From the NCBI GenBank assembly GCA_947463785.1, contig CANHRG010000009.1, forward strand, positions 1 through 60,005: a stretch of 60,005 nucleotides of DNA, written 5' to 3'. This DNA comes from Sphingobacteriaceae bacterium (lineage in GTDB: Bacteria > Bacteroidota > Bacteroidia > Sphingobacteriales > Sphingobacteriaceae). This document shows positions 7,094-16,839 of the stretch, one piece after another. The position numbers and the translations under genes are program-made. Position 1 is the stretch's first letter; every line of letters starts with the position of its first letter. Below the pieces are notes generated by a model. It was not told where the DNA came from, did no database searches, and worked only from the letters and a program-made list of their open reading frames with translations.

Positions 7094-7786
7094 ATGGACA
7101 GGAAAGCGATACTTCAACGAATAGGTGAGATCATTGCCGATTTGAACGAACAATACCAACAGCTGGAACAACACCCCGATCAATTTGGGCAGTTGGAAAT
7201 GGAACTTTTTGCTGCTAATGCCAAATTTTTGGCAGATCATACGCTGATATTGCAAAAGCTAGATGCGGAGCTACCTGCTGTAGAAACACCCATGGAAACC
7301 GAAAAAGTTGTGGTAGGTGTTTTGGATGATTTACCTGAATTAGACGAGGAAACTAGCGAATTGATAGATTCGGTGCCTGTTCAGCCAGCAGTAACTCCAG
7401 CTCCTCCTCCTCAATTGCCTGCTGAACCCATTGTTACGCAGTCTGAACCAATCCCAACTCCGACTCAGCCGGAAGTAAAGCCTACACTCAATGATTTAAT
7501 GGGTGGAAGAAACGAGCAGAATTTGGCCGCTAAATTTAGCCAGGAACCCATTGCTGATCTAAAAAGTAGCATTAGTCTGAATGACAAATTAGTGTTTATT
7601 AAAGACTTGTTTAGTGGTTATAGTTTGGCTTATCAGGAAGCACTTGATACGCTTAACAAACTGGAAGATTTTGCTGCTGCTGATCAGTACTTGCAAAGCA
7701 ATTATGTAGAACAGCATAAATGGGCAGAAAAGCAGGCTACTGCCGATCGTTTCTATGTCTTGTTAGGCCGTCGTTTTGCTAAATAA
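7094..7786 (+). CDS. Conserved hypothetical protein, helical ends with Pro-rich linker
   Basis: A 230-residue protein in three parts. The N-terminal helical segment (1-65) is rich in Gln, Leu and Glu. A long acidic then Pro-rich linker follows (about 66-135; VTPAPPPQLP, EPIPTPTQPE). The compact helical C-terminal domain (about 155-230) contains ISLNDKLVFIKDLFSG, YQEALDTLNKL and WAEKQATADRFYVLLGRRF. The last part looks like a conserved domain of Bacteroidota proteins of unknown function. No signal peptide or membrane segment is visible, so it is probably cytoplasmic. Its end overlaps the end of rodA by 8 bases on the opposite strand. I assign no function. Confidence 0.8.
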   Translation: MDRKAILQRIGEIIADLNEQYQQLEQHPDQFGQLEMELFAANAKFLADHTLILQKLDAELPAVETPMETEKVVVGVLDDLPELDEETSELIDSVPVQPAVTPAPPPQLPAEPIVTQSEPIPTPTQPEVKPTLNDLMGGRNEQNLAAKFSQEPIADLKSSISLNDKLVFIKDLFSGYSLAYQEALDTLNKLEDFAAADQYLQSNYVEQHKWAEKQATADRFYVLLGRRFAK

Positions 7787-9044
7787 TACCCATTCTGTTC
7801 GCATCTAAACGAAGCAGGATAAACAGCAATACCGTAAAGCCCCATAGAGAAGAGCCACCGTAGCTGATAAATGGCAGGGGTATGCCAATTACGGGCACCA
7901 AGCCCATAGTCATCCCTAAATTTAAGGCAAAATGGCAGAACAGAATGGAGGCAACCCCATAGCCATAAACTCGAGAAAAAGTGGACCGCTGTCTTTCGGC
8001 AATGAAAATAATTCTGAGTAATAAAAACAAGTACAATCCAACCACCACGATACTTCCAATAAATCCCCATTCTTCGCCCACAGTACAAAAGATAAAGTCA
8101 GTACTCTGTTCGGGTACAAAATCGTATTTCGTTTGGGTTCCCTGTAAAAATCCTTTTCCAAATATTCGACCAGAACCAATGGCGATTTTAGATTGATTTA
8201 CATTGTACCCTTCGCCACGTAAATCTTCAACTTTACCCAATAATACATCAATTCGGTTCCGGTGATGGGGTTTTAGGATGTTATTATAGGTAAAATCTAC
8301 TGAAAAAATGAATAGAATAGATCCTATGGTACTTAATATAATGGGACGTATCCATTGCTTCCTGTTTCGTAGCTGGGTGAGGATTAATCCAATTAGGAGT
8401 ACTATTCCGGAAATTAAGATGAGTTTACTTAAAAGTAAGGAAAGAATAAACAGCACGATACCCAGAAAGCCAAAAATCAGAAAGTAACCCGATAGACCTT
8501 CTCTGTATAATACAAAAATGAGGGAGGCAAAGGTTAAGGCAGATCCGACATCTGGTTGCATTAAAATAAGCACTACGGGTATTCCTATAATGGCACCGGC
8601 CTGAAGTGTGGTTTTCCAGCTTTTGTTTTTAATGGTAGAAGTAGATAAGTATTGTGCCAGTACCAAACAGGTAGAAAATTTGGCAAACTCGGAGGGCTGT
8701 AATCTAAAACTACCTATCGGGATCCAGGCCTGATTACCGCCTACATTTCGCCCGATAACCAAAACGAGCATCAACAAAAACAGACTGACGAGGTAAAAAA
8801 GCGGACTGAAGGTGCTGAAGATTTTGACATCCAGCAGTAAAATGAAGGTGCCAAGCAGACAAGCGGTAATGATAAAGATGAGTTGTTTGCCGTAATTGGT
8901 ACCCAAATCAAAGGCATTTGCTTTTTCCGGATCGTAAACTGCAGCATAAATATTGATCCAGCCAATAAGGCATAAAGCCAAAAAGATATACAGGCTTACA
9001 CGGTCTACGTTAAAGAAAATATTTCTGGGTCTTACGTTCGACAT
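7779..9044 (-). CDS. rodA: Rod shape-determining peptidoglycan polymerase RodA
   Basis: A SEDS-family polytopic membrane protein of 421 residues, with about ten hydrophobic segments. It polymerises lipid II into glycan strands together with a class B PBP. Family marks are QPDVGSAL (about residues 163-170, carrying the catalytic Asp), the large periplasmic loop ending in QGTQTKYDFVPEQSTDFIF and GEEWGF, and PFISYGGSS near the C-terminus. It is the last gene of the mreBCD-mrdA-rodA operon, 8 bases after the PBP2 gene, as expected for an elongasome pair. Confidence 0.95.
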   Translation of the reverse strand: MSNVRPRNIFFNVDRVSLYIFLALCLIGWINIYAAVYDPEKANAFDLGTNYGKQLIFIITACLLGTFILLLDVKIFSTFSPLFYLVSLFLLMLVLVIGRNVGGNQAWIPIGSFRLQPSEFAKFSTCLVLAQYLSTSTIKNKSWKTTLQAGAIIGIPVVLILMQPDVGSALTFASLIFVLYREGLSGYFLIFGFLGIVLFILSLLLSKLILISGIVLLIGLILTQLRNRKQWIRPIILSTIGSILFIFSVDFTYNNILKPHHRNRIDVLLGKVEDLRGEGYNVNQSKIAIGSGRIFGKGFLQGTQTKYDFVPEQSTDFIFCTVGEEWGFIGSIVVVGLYLFLLLRIIFIAERQRSTFSRVYGYGVASILFCHFALNLGMTMGLVPVIGIPLPFISYGGSSLWGFTVLLFILLRLDANRMGII

Positions 9045-9052
9045 GTGCTAGA

Positions 9053-10945
9053 TCAAGGTTTAACTGTTGTTTTTATTTTTCCCGAATCAACTTTGCCTGT
9101 TGGTTTAGGCTGAAGTTTCTGTTTCACGGCAGGCAATAAGCTTGCTTGGGTAATTCGGGTTTTATAGGCTGGGGGGCGGCTAATAGAGTCTTTAAGGTAT
9201 TTTTCGACCAGTAAACTCGCAATAGGTGCCGACCAGGTTGCTCCAAATCCAGAATTTTCTACCACTACTGCGATGGCAATTTTCGGATTCACTCTTGGCG
9301 CAAAAGCCACAAACACGGAGTGATCTGCTCCATGTGGATTTTGTACAGTCCCTGTTTTTCCACACATTTCAATATCGGGTATTTTAGAGTAAACGGCTGT
9401 TCCACCGGGTTGATTCACCACCCGGCTCATCCCTTCAATCACGGCGTCAAAATATTTCCGATCAATACCCACATTGTTTCGTTTGGTATATTCAGGTTTG
9501 ATGATTTTTTTGGTGCCAATGGCTTTAATCAAGTGTGGGTTGTAATAATATCCCCGATTGGCAACTATTGCCATTACATTGGCCATTTGCAGTGGTGTAA
9601 TGCCTAATTCTCCCTGACCGATAGAGAGCGAAATATTGAACCCAGAACTCCAGGTTTCGCCACCCCAGCGTTTGGTGTAGTAATCGGCAGTAGGCAATAA
9701 ACCTTTGCGTTCATTCGGTAAATCGATATTAAGTTTAGAGCCGATGCCGAATTGGGCTACAGCTTCCTGCCAACGTTGATAGGCCTTTACGGTTTTCATG
9801 CCCGCATGATCGATCATTTTGTTGAAAGTATAGCCGTAATAGGTATTGCAAGAGTATTGGATGGATTGCGTAAGGTTCATCGGTCCGTGAACGTGGGTAC
9901 AACCCATCACCCTGTTACCGTAGCGGTAGCCTCCACCGCATACATAAGTGGTTGAATTAGTAATCAGTCCAAATTGCTGAGCAACTAAAGCGTTAATTAC
10001 CTTAAAAATAGATCCCGGAGGATATTCTGCCTGGATAGGGCGAATAAACATGGGTTTATACGGGTTGTTTAGCAATTTCATGTAGTTGTTGCCGCGTTGT
10101 CGGCCAACCATCAAATTTGGATCGTAGCTTGGGCTGCTTACAAAAGCTAAAATCTCACCGCTAGACGGTTCAATGGCTACAATACTTCCAATTTTATTTC
10201 TCATGAGTTCTTCACCCAATCGTTGTAATTCTAGATCGAGTGAAGACTGTAAGCCTTCACCGGAAACGGCCAGGGTATCGTATTTGCCATCTGCAAAATG
10301 GCCCTTCGGACGGCTAAAGGCATCGACCATGAGGTTTTGTACGCCGCGTTGGCCACGTAATAGATCTTCGTACGATCGCTCTACGCCACTAATTCCGATA
10401 TAATCTCCTTTGGAGTAAAAGCCATTCGATTTTTCGATGATTTTATCATTCACTTCGCCGATATAGCCCAAAAATTGTGCAGCTAAACTATCCGGATAAT
10501 ACCGTACAGTACGGTTTTGTGCATAAAAGCCCGGAAATTGGTAAAGTTTTTCCTGAAAAGCAGCGAAAACCCTAGCCGATAATTGTTTCTCAAATACCGA
10601 TGCCCTGTAAATACTTTGATTTCTGGCTTTTTTGAATTGTTTATCGAATCGAGCTTTCGTGATTTCCAATAATCGACAGAATTCGAGTGTGTCAAAGGGT
10701 TTTACCTCACGTGGAATTACCATTAAATCGTACACGGGTTCATTCTGCACCAAAATCTTGTTGTTTCTGTCCAAGATTACACCTCTAGCGGGATAAATGG
10801 TTATTCTGCGTAATACGTTGTTATTGGCCGAAAGCAGATACTTGTCATTGATTACCTGTAAATAAAACAATCGAACGATAATAATGATCGCTGCGGCAAT
10901 GAAAATTCCCTGAATAACGTATCTCCGTGCAAAGAAAGGATTCAT
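9053..10945 (-). CDS. mrdA: Penicillin-binding protein 2 (elongasome transpeptidase)
   Basis: A class B PBP of 630 residues. It has one N-terminal membrane anchor (about 10-30), a dimerisation domain beginning at ARGVILDRN (about 53), and a transpeptidase domain with the three catalytic motifs: SIFK (312-315), SCN (365-367) and KTG (530-532). It cross-links peptidoglycan during lateral-wall growth as the partner of RodA. Its start codon overlaps the last base of mreD. Two cysteines flank the region between the first two motifs (CGGGYRYG and MGCTHVHG) and could form a disulfide in the periplasm. A short Lys/Pro-rich tail follows the transpeptidase domain. Confidence 0.95.
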   Translation of the reverse strand: MNPFFARRYVIQGIFIAAAIIIIVRLFYLQVINDKYLLSANNNVLRRITIYPARGVILDRNNKILVQNEPVYDLMVIPREVKPFDTLEFCRLLEITKARFDKQFKKARNQSIYRASVFEKQLSARVFAAFQEKLYQFPGFYAQNRTVRYYPDSLAAQFLGYIGEVNDKIIEKSNGFYSKGDYIGISGVERSYEDLLRGQRGVQNLMVDAFSRPKGHFADGKYDTLAVSGEGLQSSLDLELQRLGEELMRNKIGSIVAIEPSSGEILAFVSSPSYDPNLMVGRQRGNNYMKLLNNPYKPMFIRPIQAEYPPGSIFKVINALVAQQFGLITNSTTYVCGGGYRYGNRVMGCTHVHGPMNLTQSIQYSCNTYYGYTFNKMIDHAGMKTVKAYQRWQEAVAQFGIGSKLNIDLPNERKGLLPTADYYTKRWGGETWSSGFNISLSIGQGELGITPLQMANVMAIVANRGYYYNPHLIKAIGTKKIIKPEYTKRNNVGIDRKYFDAVIEGMSRVVNQPGGTAVYSKIPDIEMCGKTGTVQNPHGADHSVFVAFAPRVNPKIAIAVVVENSGFGATWSAPIASLLVEKYLKDSISRPPAYKTRITQASLLPAVKQKLQPKPTGKVDSGKIKTTVKP

Positions 10946-11457
10946 TAACGCGATTTTTTACGATAAAAAATGAATTGGCTGAGAACTACCAGAAATAAAG
11001 TAAAAATCGTACTTAACAAGGTACTTAAAAGCGCTTCACCAAAGCCCGATAATCTGAAAATCTCGAATAAAAATAAGGCAAAATGATGAACAAAAATAAG
11101 GGTGAAGCTGTAAATCAAAAACCAGCGAAAGCCCATTTCACTCATTCCGGGTTCTGGTTCAGTTTCGCGATCTTCGGTTGATACCGTCAGGCTAATAAAG
11201 ATGATCCTTGTCCAAGCCATAACTGTACAGGCCAATGCATGCAGGCCTAGCGTATCGTAAAAGGCATCAATTGTTAGTCCCATACAGAAAGCAGCCAGGT
11301 AAACTAACCAATTTGGTGTTTTAAAGGGTAAGACCAAGATGAAGAGGACATACAAAAATGGCGTAGACAAATTATAATAGCCCATGTTTTTCAGTAGAAA
11401 AATCTGAACAAATGCCAGCAGGATAAACCGAAGTAGGTGAATAGGTATCCTTTCCAT
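10945..11457 (-). CDS. mreD: Rod shape-determining protein MreD
   Basis: A small integral membrane protein of 170 residues with about five hydrophobic segments, typical of MreD in length and topology. It bridges MreC and the cytoplasmic elongasome. Sequence similarity in this family is weak, so the assignment rests mainly on position: exactly between mreC (sharing one base) and mrdA (sharing one base). The segment VYLAAFCMGLTIDAFYDTLG (about 51-70) resembles the conserved core of Bacteroidota MreD proteins. Confidence 0.9.
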   Translation of the reverse strand: MERIPIHLLRFILLAFVQIFLLKNMGYYNLSTPFLYVLFILVLPFKTPNWLVYLAAFCMGLTIDAFYDTLGLHALACTVMAWTRIIFISLTVSTEDRETEPEPGMSEMGFRWFLIYSFTLIFVHHFALFLFEIFRLSGFGEALLSTLLSTIFTLFLVVLSQFIFYRKKSR

Positions 11458-12287
11458 TATTCTGTTTTATTACTTGATTCTAATTTACGCTGCTCAGCCT
11501 CTGCGTTGTTGGTTACCACGTACACATAACTCAATGCTGCAAAATTGGTAGCCAATTCAACCTTGATGTTCAAGAAACTGTCGCCGCCTTTTAAGCCGGT
11601 TTCTACCACTTTCCCGATCGGAATTCCGGCAGGGAATAGAGAATAGCCAGAGGTGATTACATTTTCACCTTTTTTCACCTTTATGTGATTTGGAATGTCT
11701 TGTAAAATGGCATATTTAGCATCGAAATTGCCATTTCCCCAAACCAAGGAGCCAAAGGCATTCGTTTTACTGAGGGTGGCACTAATTCTGGTGTCGCTGT
11801 GAAGTAAGGATTGAATAGTTGCAAAGGTTGGAGATACATTGAGTACAATGCCTACAACACCATTTGGGTCAATTACACCCATGCCCTTGCGTATACCATC
11901 TTTGTAACCGCGGTTTATGGTGATGTAATTGTTTTTCTGACGAATGGAATTATTGATCACTTTGGCAGTGATGTAGGAGTATTGCTTACGGCCAAGCGTA
12001 TCTGTAACTGTAGTGACCGTTGTTTTAAGACTGTCTGTTTGAGGAATCAGATTTCTCAAGCGCATATTTTCAGCGGCCAAGCTATCGTTAATATCCCTCA
12101 GGCGGAGATAATCTTTTACATTATTGATTTTTTGGTATTGTTTACCAATCCACTCATTAGATGAGTTCCAGGTACTAGCTCTTTGGTAAGAATTATTACT
12201 AATCAATAAACCAAAAGAGATGAGAAAGAAAATGATAAACAGGATGACTGCGTTGTACTTGCTGATGAAAATCCAGAGATTACGCAT
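11457..12287 (-). CDS. mreC: Rod shape-determining protein MreC
   Basis: A 276-residue bitopic protein with one N-terminal membrane helix (about residues 11-29) and a short coiled region (KDYLRLRDINDSLAAENMRL, about 57-76). A periplasmic beta-domain follows, with the family signature AKVINNS, INRGYKDGIRKGMGVI and GVVGIV. It connects MreB and MreD inside with PBP2 outside. It is the second gene of the mreBCD set, 74 bases after mreB. Confidence 0.95.
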   Translation of the reverse strand: MRNLWIFISKYNAVILFIIFFLISFGLLISNNSYQRASTWNSSNEWIGKQYQKINNVKDYLRLRDINDSLAAENMRLRNLIPQTDSLKTTVTTVTDTLGRKQYSYITAKVINNSIRQKNNYITINRGYKDGIRKGMGVIDPNGVVGIVLNVSPTFATIQSLLHSDTRISATLSKTNAFGSLVWGNGNFDAKYAILQDIPNHIKVKKGENVITSGYSLFPAGIPIGKVVETGLKGGDSFLNIKVELATNFAALSYVYVVTNNAEAEQRKLESSNKTE

Positions 12288-12361
12288 GATTCAGGTCATC
12301 AGTTTCACTTTACCAATCGGGAATCTGATTTTTGAATCTCCCGACTGATAAAGCAAACTTG

Positions 12362-13384
12362 CTATTGCATTAAGAATTTAAAGTTTTCGATGTTTTTAAG
12401 CGCAATCCCGGTTCCACGAACTACCGCACGAAGTGGATCTTCTGCAACATGCACCGGTAATTTGGTTTTGGATGAGATACGTTTATCCAAGCCACGCAGT
12501 AAGGCACCACCTCCGGTTAAATAAATACCGGTTTGGTAAATATCTGCAGATAATTCTGGTGGAGTAATCTCTAAAGCTTTCAAAATCGCTTCTTCAATTT
12601 TTGAGATAGATTTATCTAAACAGTGTGCGATTTCAGTATACGAAACGGTGATCTGCATCGGTACACCAGTCATCAAATCTCTACCTTGTACAGCTAAATC
12701 TGGTGGTGGATCTTGCAATTCAGGCAATGCCGAACCCACTTCAATTTTAATTTTTTCGGCAGTACGCTCACCAATCATGATGTTGTGCTGACGACGAATG
12801 TATTGAACGATGTCACTATCGAAGTTATCACCCGCCACACGAATAGATTGATCGCAAACAATACCAGAAAGGGCAATTACGGCAATTTCAGTGGTACCCC
12901 CACCGATATCGATAATCATGTTACCCATCGGTTCTTCCACATCAATTCCAATACCTACTGCAGCAGCCATGGGTTCGTGAATGAGGTATACTTCTTTAGC
13001 GCCGGCAATTTCTGCGGAGTCGCGAACGGCTCTTTTCTCTACCTCGGTAATACCAGAAGGAATACAAATCACCATTCGCAGCGAAGGGAAGAACCAACCT
13101 TTACCGTTGTTCAGCATCTTGATCATGCCACGAATCATGTGTTCGGCAGCGTTAAAATCAGCAATTACACCATCTTTTAACGGACGAACAGTTTGTATGT
13201 TTTCGTGGGTTTTACCTTCCATTTGCATGGCTTGTTTGCCAATAGCAATTAATTTATTGGTTTGACGGTCAAACGCAACAATAGAAGGCTCATCGACCAC
13301 TACTTTGTCATTGTGAATGATCAAGGTATTGGCAGTTCCCAAATCGATGGCAATTTCTTGCGTGAACCAGTTGAATAATCCCAT
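12362..13384 (-). CDS. mreB: Actin-like shape-determining protein MreB
   Basis: A 340-residue bacterial actin. The nucleotide-binding loops are visible: IDLGTANTLI (about 13-22, phosphate 1), IDIGGGTTEIAVI (about 159-171, phosphate 2) and LTGGGALLRG (adenosine region, about 290). It forms membrane-bound filaments that orient cell-wall synthesis. The N-terminal MGLFNWFTQE is probably an amphipathic membrane contact, as known in the family. It lies 50 bases downstream of purH on the same strand. A -7-like box TAACTTTA (minus strand, 13407-13414) may give it its own promoter. Confidence 0.97.
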   Translation of the reverse strand: MGLFNWFTQEIAIDLGTANTLIIHNDKVVVDEPSIVAFDRQTNKLIAIGKQAMQMEGKTHENIQTVRPLKDGVIADFNAAEHMIRGMIKMLNNGKGWFFPSLRMVICIPSGITEVEKRAVRDSAEIAGAKEVYLIHEPMAAAVGIGIDVEEPMGNMIIDIGGGTTEIAVIALSGIVCDQSIRVAGDNFDSDIVQYIRRQHNIMIGERTAEKIKIEVGSALPELQDPPPDLAVQGRDLMTGVPMQITVSYTEIAHCLDKSISKIEEAILKALEITPPELSADIYQTGIYLTGGGALLRGLDKRISSKTKLPVHVAEDPLRAVVRGTGIALKNIENFKFLMQ

Positions 13385-13434
13385 TCTGTCTAAATATTAA
13401 TTCCTGTAAAGTTATATTTTTTTATTCTTTTTTC

Positions 13435-14961
13435 TTAGTGTTTAAAATGTCTGACGCCGGTAGTAACCATGCAGATTTTTTTCTCATTGGCCATATCTAT
13501 AGAATCCTGGTCCTTAATTGATCCGCCGGGTTGTAAAACTGCACCAATCCCGGCATCAGCGGCTATTTCAACGCAATCCGGGAAAGGGAAAAAGGCATCT
13601 GAAGCCATTACTGCTCCCTGCAAGCTAAAACCAAACGTTTTGGCTTTTAAAATGGCTTGTTTGAGTGCATCTACTCTTGATGTTTGACCTACACCACTAG
13701 CCAGTAAAGTCTGATTCTTAGCCAACACAATGGTGTTCGATTTGGTGTGTTTTACCAATTTATTTGCAAAATGAAGGTCTTCTAATTCAGACTGACTTGG
13801 TTTGAGCTGGGTAACAGCGGTCATCTGAGCAGGTCCTTCAATTTGTAAATCTTTGTCTTGTTCAATAACGCCATTCAATAGTGTTTTGAACTGCTTTTTA
13901 GGCAAATCAATCGATTTTCTTTTCAGTACTATGCGGTTCTTTTTGCTTTGTAAGATCTCTAATGCTTTAGCATCATAATCTGGAGCGATTAGCACTTCGA
14001 AGAACAATTTATTGATCTCATCTGCAGTGACTGCATCCATTTTACCATTGCAAATAAGCACCCCGCCAAAGGCCGAAACCGGATCGCAGGCCAAGGCGGC
14101 TGCCCAGGCTTCAGTTAAATTAGCTTTGCTGGCTACCCCGCAAGCATTGGTATGTTTGAGTATGGCAAAGGTTGGCGCTTCAAACTCGTCAATTAAAGCA
14201 ACAGCAGCATCCACATCTACCAAGTTGTTATAAGAAAGTTCTTTGCCATTCAGCTGTTCAAATAAGGCATCTAAATCGCCATAGAAAACACCTTTTTGGT
14301 GCGGGTTTTCGCCATAGCGTAACACCTTTGCTTTGTCCTCACTTAGTTTTAATACTTCCAAGGGCTCTTCTTGGTTGAAGTAGTGGAAAATGGCGGTATC
14401 GTAATTTGAGGAAACGTGAAACGCCTTTTTTGCAAATGCTTTACGATGATTTAAATGAGTGGCACCTTGATGTTCTTTTAGTATATCGGTTAATACCGGA
14501 TAGTCATCTTTAGAGGAGATGATTACCACATCCTTAAAGTTTTTTGCACCTGCTCGAATCAGTGAAATTCCACCAATGTCTATCTTTTCAATAATTTCTG
14601 CTTCGGATGCTCCAGATTTCAGCGTTTCTTCAAACGGATAAAGGTCTACAATGACCAAATCGAATTCAGGAATTTCAAATTCGGTTAACTGCGTTTGGTC
14701 TTCTTTCAAATCCCTGCGGGCTAAAATGCCGCCAAATACTTTTGGATGCAGGGTTTTAACTCTTCCGCCCAAAATGGAAGGGTAGCTGGTCAGATCCTCA
14801 ACTGCATGAACATCAAACCCCAGATCACGAATAAATTTTTCGGTACCCCCGGTAGAGTAAAATTGAACGCCATCTTCCTGCAGCTGTCTGATTAATGGCT
14901 CCAAGCCATCTTTGTAATAAACTGAAATTAAGGCGTTTTTGATCTTAATGGGCTGACTCAT
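13435..14961 (-). CDS. purH: Bifunctional AICAR transformylase/IMP cyclohydrolase
   Basis: A 508-residue bifunctional enzyme for the last two steps of IMP synthesis. The N-terminal IMP cyclohydrolase (methylglyoxal-synthase-like fold, about 1-190) contains YKDGLEPL, STGGTEKFIRDLG, GGRVKTLHPKVFGGILARR and GGISLIRAGAKN. The C-terminal formyltransferase domain has LRYGENPHQKG and KHTNACGVA (Lys-His of the active site, about 265). The formyl donor is 10-formyl-tetrahydrofolate. It is followed by mreB, and purN lies 58 bases upstream on the same strand, so consecutive purine steps are neighbours. Confidence 0.97.
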   Translation of the reverse strand: MSQPIKIKNALISVYYKDGLEPLIRQLQEDGVQFYSTGGTEKFIRDLGFDVHAVEDLTSYPSILGGRVKTLHPKVFGGILARRDLKEDQTQLTEFEIPEFDLVIVDLYPFEETLKSGASEAEIIEKIDIGGISLIRAGAKNFKDVVIISSKDDYPVLTDILKEHQGATHLNHRKAFAKKAFHVSSNYDTAIFHYFNQEEPLEVLKLSEDKAKVLRYGENPHQKGVFYGDLDALFEQLNGKELSYNNLVDVDAAVALIDEFEAPTFAILKHTNACGVASKANLTEAWAAALACDPVSAFGGVLICNGKMDAVTADEINKLFFEVLIAPDYDAKALEILQSKKNRIVLKRKSIDLPKKQFKTLLNGVIEQDKDLQIEGPAQMTAVTQLKPSQSELEDLHFANKLVKHTKSNTIVLAKNQTLLASGVGQTSRVDALKQAILKAKTFGFSLQGAVMASDAFFPFPDCVEIAADAGIGAVLQPGGSIKDQDSIDMANEKKICMVTTGVRHFKH

Positions 14962-15019
14962 TGGGGGAAAATATTGAGTCGCTAAGATAGTTTTTTAAGG
15001 CCAGTTTTGGAAGCCCGGA

Positions 15020-15601
15020 TTAAGCAGATTTTATTTTTTTAAGCAATTGCTCGATGATTTTTGGATAGTACTGGTGTTCCAATTGTTGACCTTTAAATTT
15101 GATCATCTCTAGGTCGTCGCCTTTTTCAATTTTAAATCGAGCCTGATAAATGATTTCTCCGGCATCGAAGTGCTCATCGGCATAGTGAATGGTGATTCCT
15201 GATTCTTCATCACCATTTGCAAGAATGAGTTTATGAATTTTATCGCCATACATACCTTTGCCACCATAATTGGGTAGCAAAGCAGGATGAATGTTTACGA
15301 TTCTACGTGGAAATGCTTGAATGAGGTTTTCTGGAACTAACCACAAGAATCCAGCAAGCACAATGAAATCTATTTTGAGGTTTTTCAACAAATCAATCAC
15401 ATCTTCAGTTTGATAAAACTCGTGTTTATCGAAAATATGGGTTGGAACCTCGAAATTATCGGCACGTTGCAAAACGTATGCATCCGGATTATTAGTCAGG
15501 ATAAGCGCCACCTCTGCATCGGTATGCTTCTTGAAATGCTCCAAGATTTTTTGGGCATTAGAGCCCGAGCCTGAAGCGAATATGGCAATGCGTTTTTTCA
15601 A
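15020..15601 (-). CDS. purN: Phosphoribosylglycinamide formyltransferase PurN
   Basis: A 193-residue GAR transformylase using 10-formyl-tetrahydrofolate. It has the N-terminal phosphate-binding loop ASGSGSNAQ, the catalytic triad region (Asn and His in NIHPALLP, about 102-109; Asp in HFDAGEI, about 143) and the GMYGDKIHKLIL helix. The start codon is TTG at 15601. I accept it because the protein begins with the family's MKKRIAIFASG and because a perfect -7 box (TATCTTTG, minus strand, 15624-15631) lies 22 bases upstream. purH follows after 58 bases. Confidence 0.95.
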   Translation of the reverse strand: MKKRIAIFASGSGSNAQKILEHFKKHTDAEVALILTNNPDAYVLQRADNFEVPTHIFDKHEFYQTEDVIDLLKNLKIDFIVLAGFLWLVPENLIQAFPRRIVNIHPALLPNYGGKGMYGDKIHKLILANGDEESGITIHYADEHFDAGEIIYQARFKIEKGDDLEMIKFKGQQLEHQYYPKIIEQLLKKIKSA

Positions 15602-15623
15602 AGCGTTCTAATATTTCCGGGTC

Positions 15624-15631
15624 CAAAGATA
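15624..15631 (-). promoter_or_regulatory. -7 box of the purN promoter
   Basis: TATCTTTG on the minus strand matches TAnnTTTG, 22 bases upstream of the TTG start, and supports that unusual start codon. Confidence 0.6.
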
Positions 15632-15658
15632 TCTTTTTGTCATAATTGCGTCAATATA

Positions 15659-15690
15659 AAAATAGCCGATTGAAAAGAACCGGCTATTTT
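15659..15690. terminator. Terminator after hppD
   Basis: The stem pairs AAAATAGCCG (15659-15668) with CGGCTATTTT (15681-15690). On the minus strand it is followed by a T-rich run, so it would end the hmgA-hppD transcript. It also insulates purN. Confidence 0.75.
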
Positions 15691-15709
15691 AAAAAATGCG
15701 TATAACTAC

Positions 15710-16834
15710 TTACAAGTTACCTCGGGCAGCTTGTTCGCGTTCTAAAGCTTCAAAAAGGGCTTTAAAGTTACCAGCGCCAAAAGATTTTGCTCCTTTTCTT
15801 TGAATAATTTCGTAGAATAGTGTAGGGCGGTCTTCTACCGGTTTGGTAAAAATTTGCAATAAATAACCCTCATCATCGCGGTCAACCAGAATACCTAATT
15901 TTTTAAGTGGCTCGATATCCTCATCAATGTGACCCACACGATTTAGCAAATCGTCGTAATACGTAGCAGGAACTTGCAAAAATTCTACACCGCGGTCGCG
16001 AAGGGCGGTTACTGTTTTCACAATATCGCTGGTAGCAATGGCCACGTGTTGCACACCTTCATCGTGGTAAAAATCCAAGTATTCTTCCACTTGTGATTTC
16101 TTTTTTCCTTCCGCGGGTTCGTTGATCGGAAACTTCACGTATCCATTACCATTACTCATTACCTTACTCATTAATGCCGAATATTCGGTAGAAATCTGCT
16201 TATCGTCAAATGTCAAAATGTTTTTGAAGCCCATTACGTCTTCGTAAAACTTCACCCATTTATTCATCTGGTTCCAGCCCACATTACCCACGCAATGGTC
16301 TACATAAAGCAATCCGGTAGGTTCTGGGTTGTAATTACTTTCCCATTTCTGATACCCAGGCATGAATGGTCCGCTATAGTTTTTGCGTTCAATGAAGAGA
16401 TGCACAGTTTCGCCATAGGTATAAATTCCGCTGCGGCGGATCTCACCAAATTCATCGCTCATCGTTTCGGGTTCCATAAAAGGCTTTGCACCTCTTTTGG
16501 TGGTTTCGTCAAAGGCTTTGTAGGCATCATCTACCCAAAGCGCTAAGATTTTCACCCCGTCGCCGTGTTTTTTTACATGCTCAGAAACCGGATGATCTGG
16601 ATGAAGGGCAGTGGTGAGTACCAGACGCATTTTATTTTGTACCAACACATAGGAAGCCCGATCTTTCACCCCGGTTTCAGGTCCGGCGTAAGCTAGGCTT
16701 TGAAAGCCGAAAGCGGTTTTATAATAGTGGGCTGCTTGTTTGGCATTACCTACATACATTTCCACATAATCGGTACCGTTAAGCGGTAAAAAATCTGTGG
16801 TTTGTGTTTGTGGACTTAGGGTTTGTGTTTCCAT
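15710..16834 (-). CDS. hppD: 4-hydroxyphenylpyruvate dioxygenase
   Basis: A 374-residue non-haem iron enzyme that converts 4-hydroxyphenylpyruvate to homogentisate. It consists of two vicinal-oxygen-chelate halves. The C-terminal half provides the iron ligands: His in YVDHCVGNV (about 178), His in GVQHVAIATSD (about 260) and Glu in FYEIIQRKG (about 341). The tail GAGNFKALFEALEREQAARG is the lid helix typical of HPPD. It lies 5 bases downstream of hmgA in one operon, so the producer and the consumer of homogentisate are co-expressed. Confidence 0.96.
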   Translation of the reverse strand: METQTLSPQTQTTDFLPLNGTDYVEMYVGNAKQAAHYYKTAFGFQSLAYAGPETGVKDRASYVLVQNKMRLVLTTALHPDHPVSEHVKKHGDGVKILALWVDDAYKAFDETTKRGAKPFMEPETMSDEFGEIRRSGIYTYGETVHLFIERKNYSGPFMPGYQKWESNYNPEPTGLLYVDHCVGNVGWNQMNKWVKFYEDVMGFKNILTFDDKQISTEYSALMSKVMSNGNGYVKFPINEPAEGKKKSQVEEYLDFYHDEGVQHVAIATSDIVKTVTALRDRGVEFLQVPATYYDDLLNRVGHIDEDIEPLKKLGILVDRDDEGYLLQIFTKPVEDRPTLFYEIIQRKGAKSFGAGNFKALFEALEREQAARGNL

Positions 16835-16839
16835 AGTAA

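Noticed and set aside
12288-12361. Weak hairpin between mreC and mreB
   Set aside because: Only about six paired bases (TCGGGA/TCCCGA) and no T run; not a credible terminator or riboswitch.
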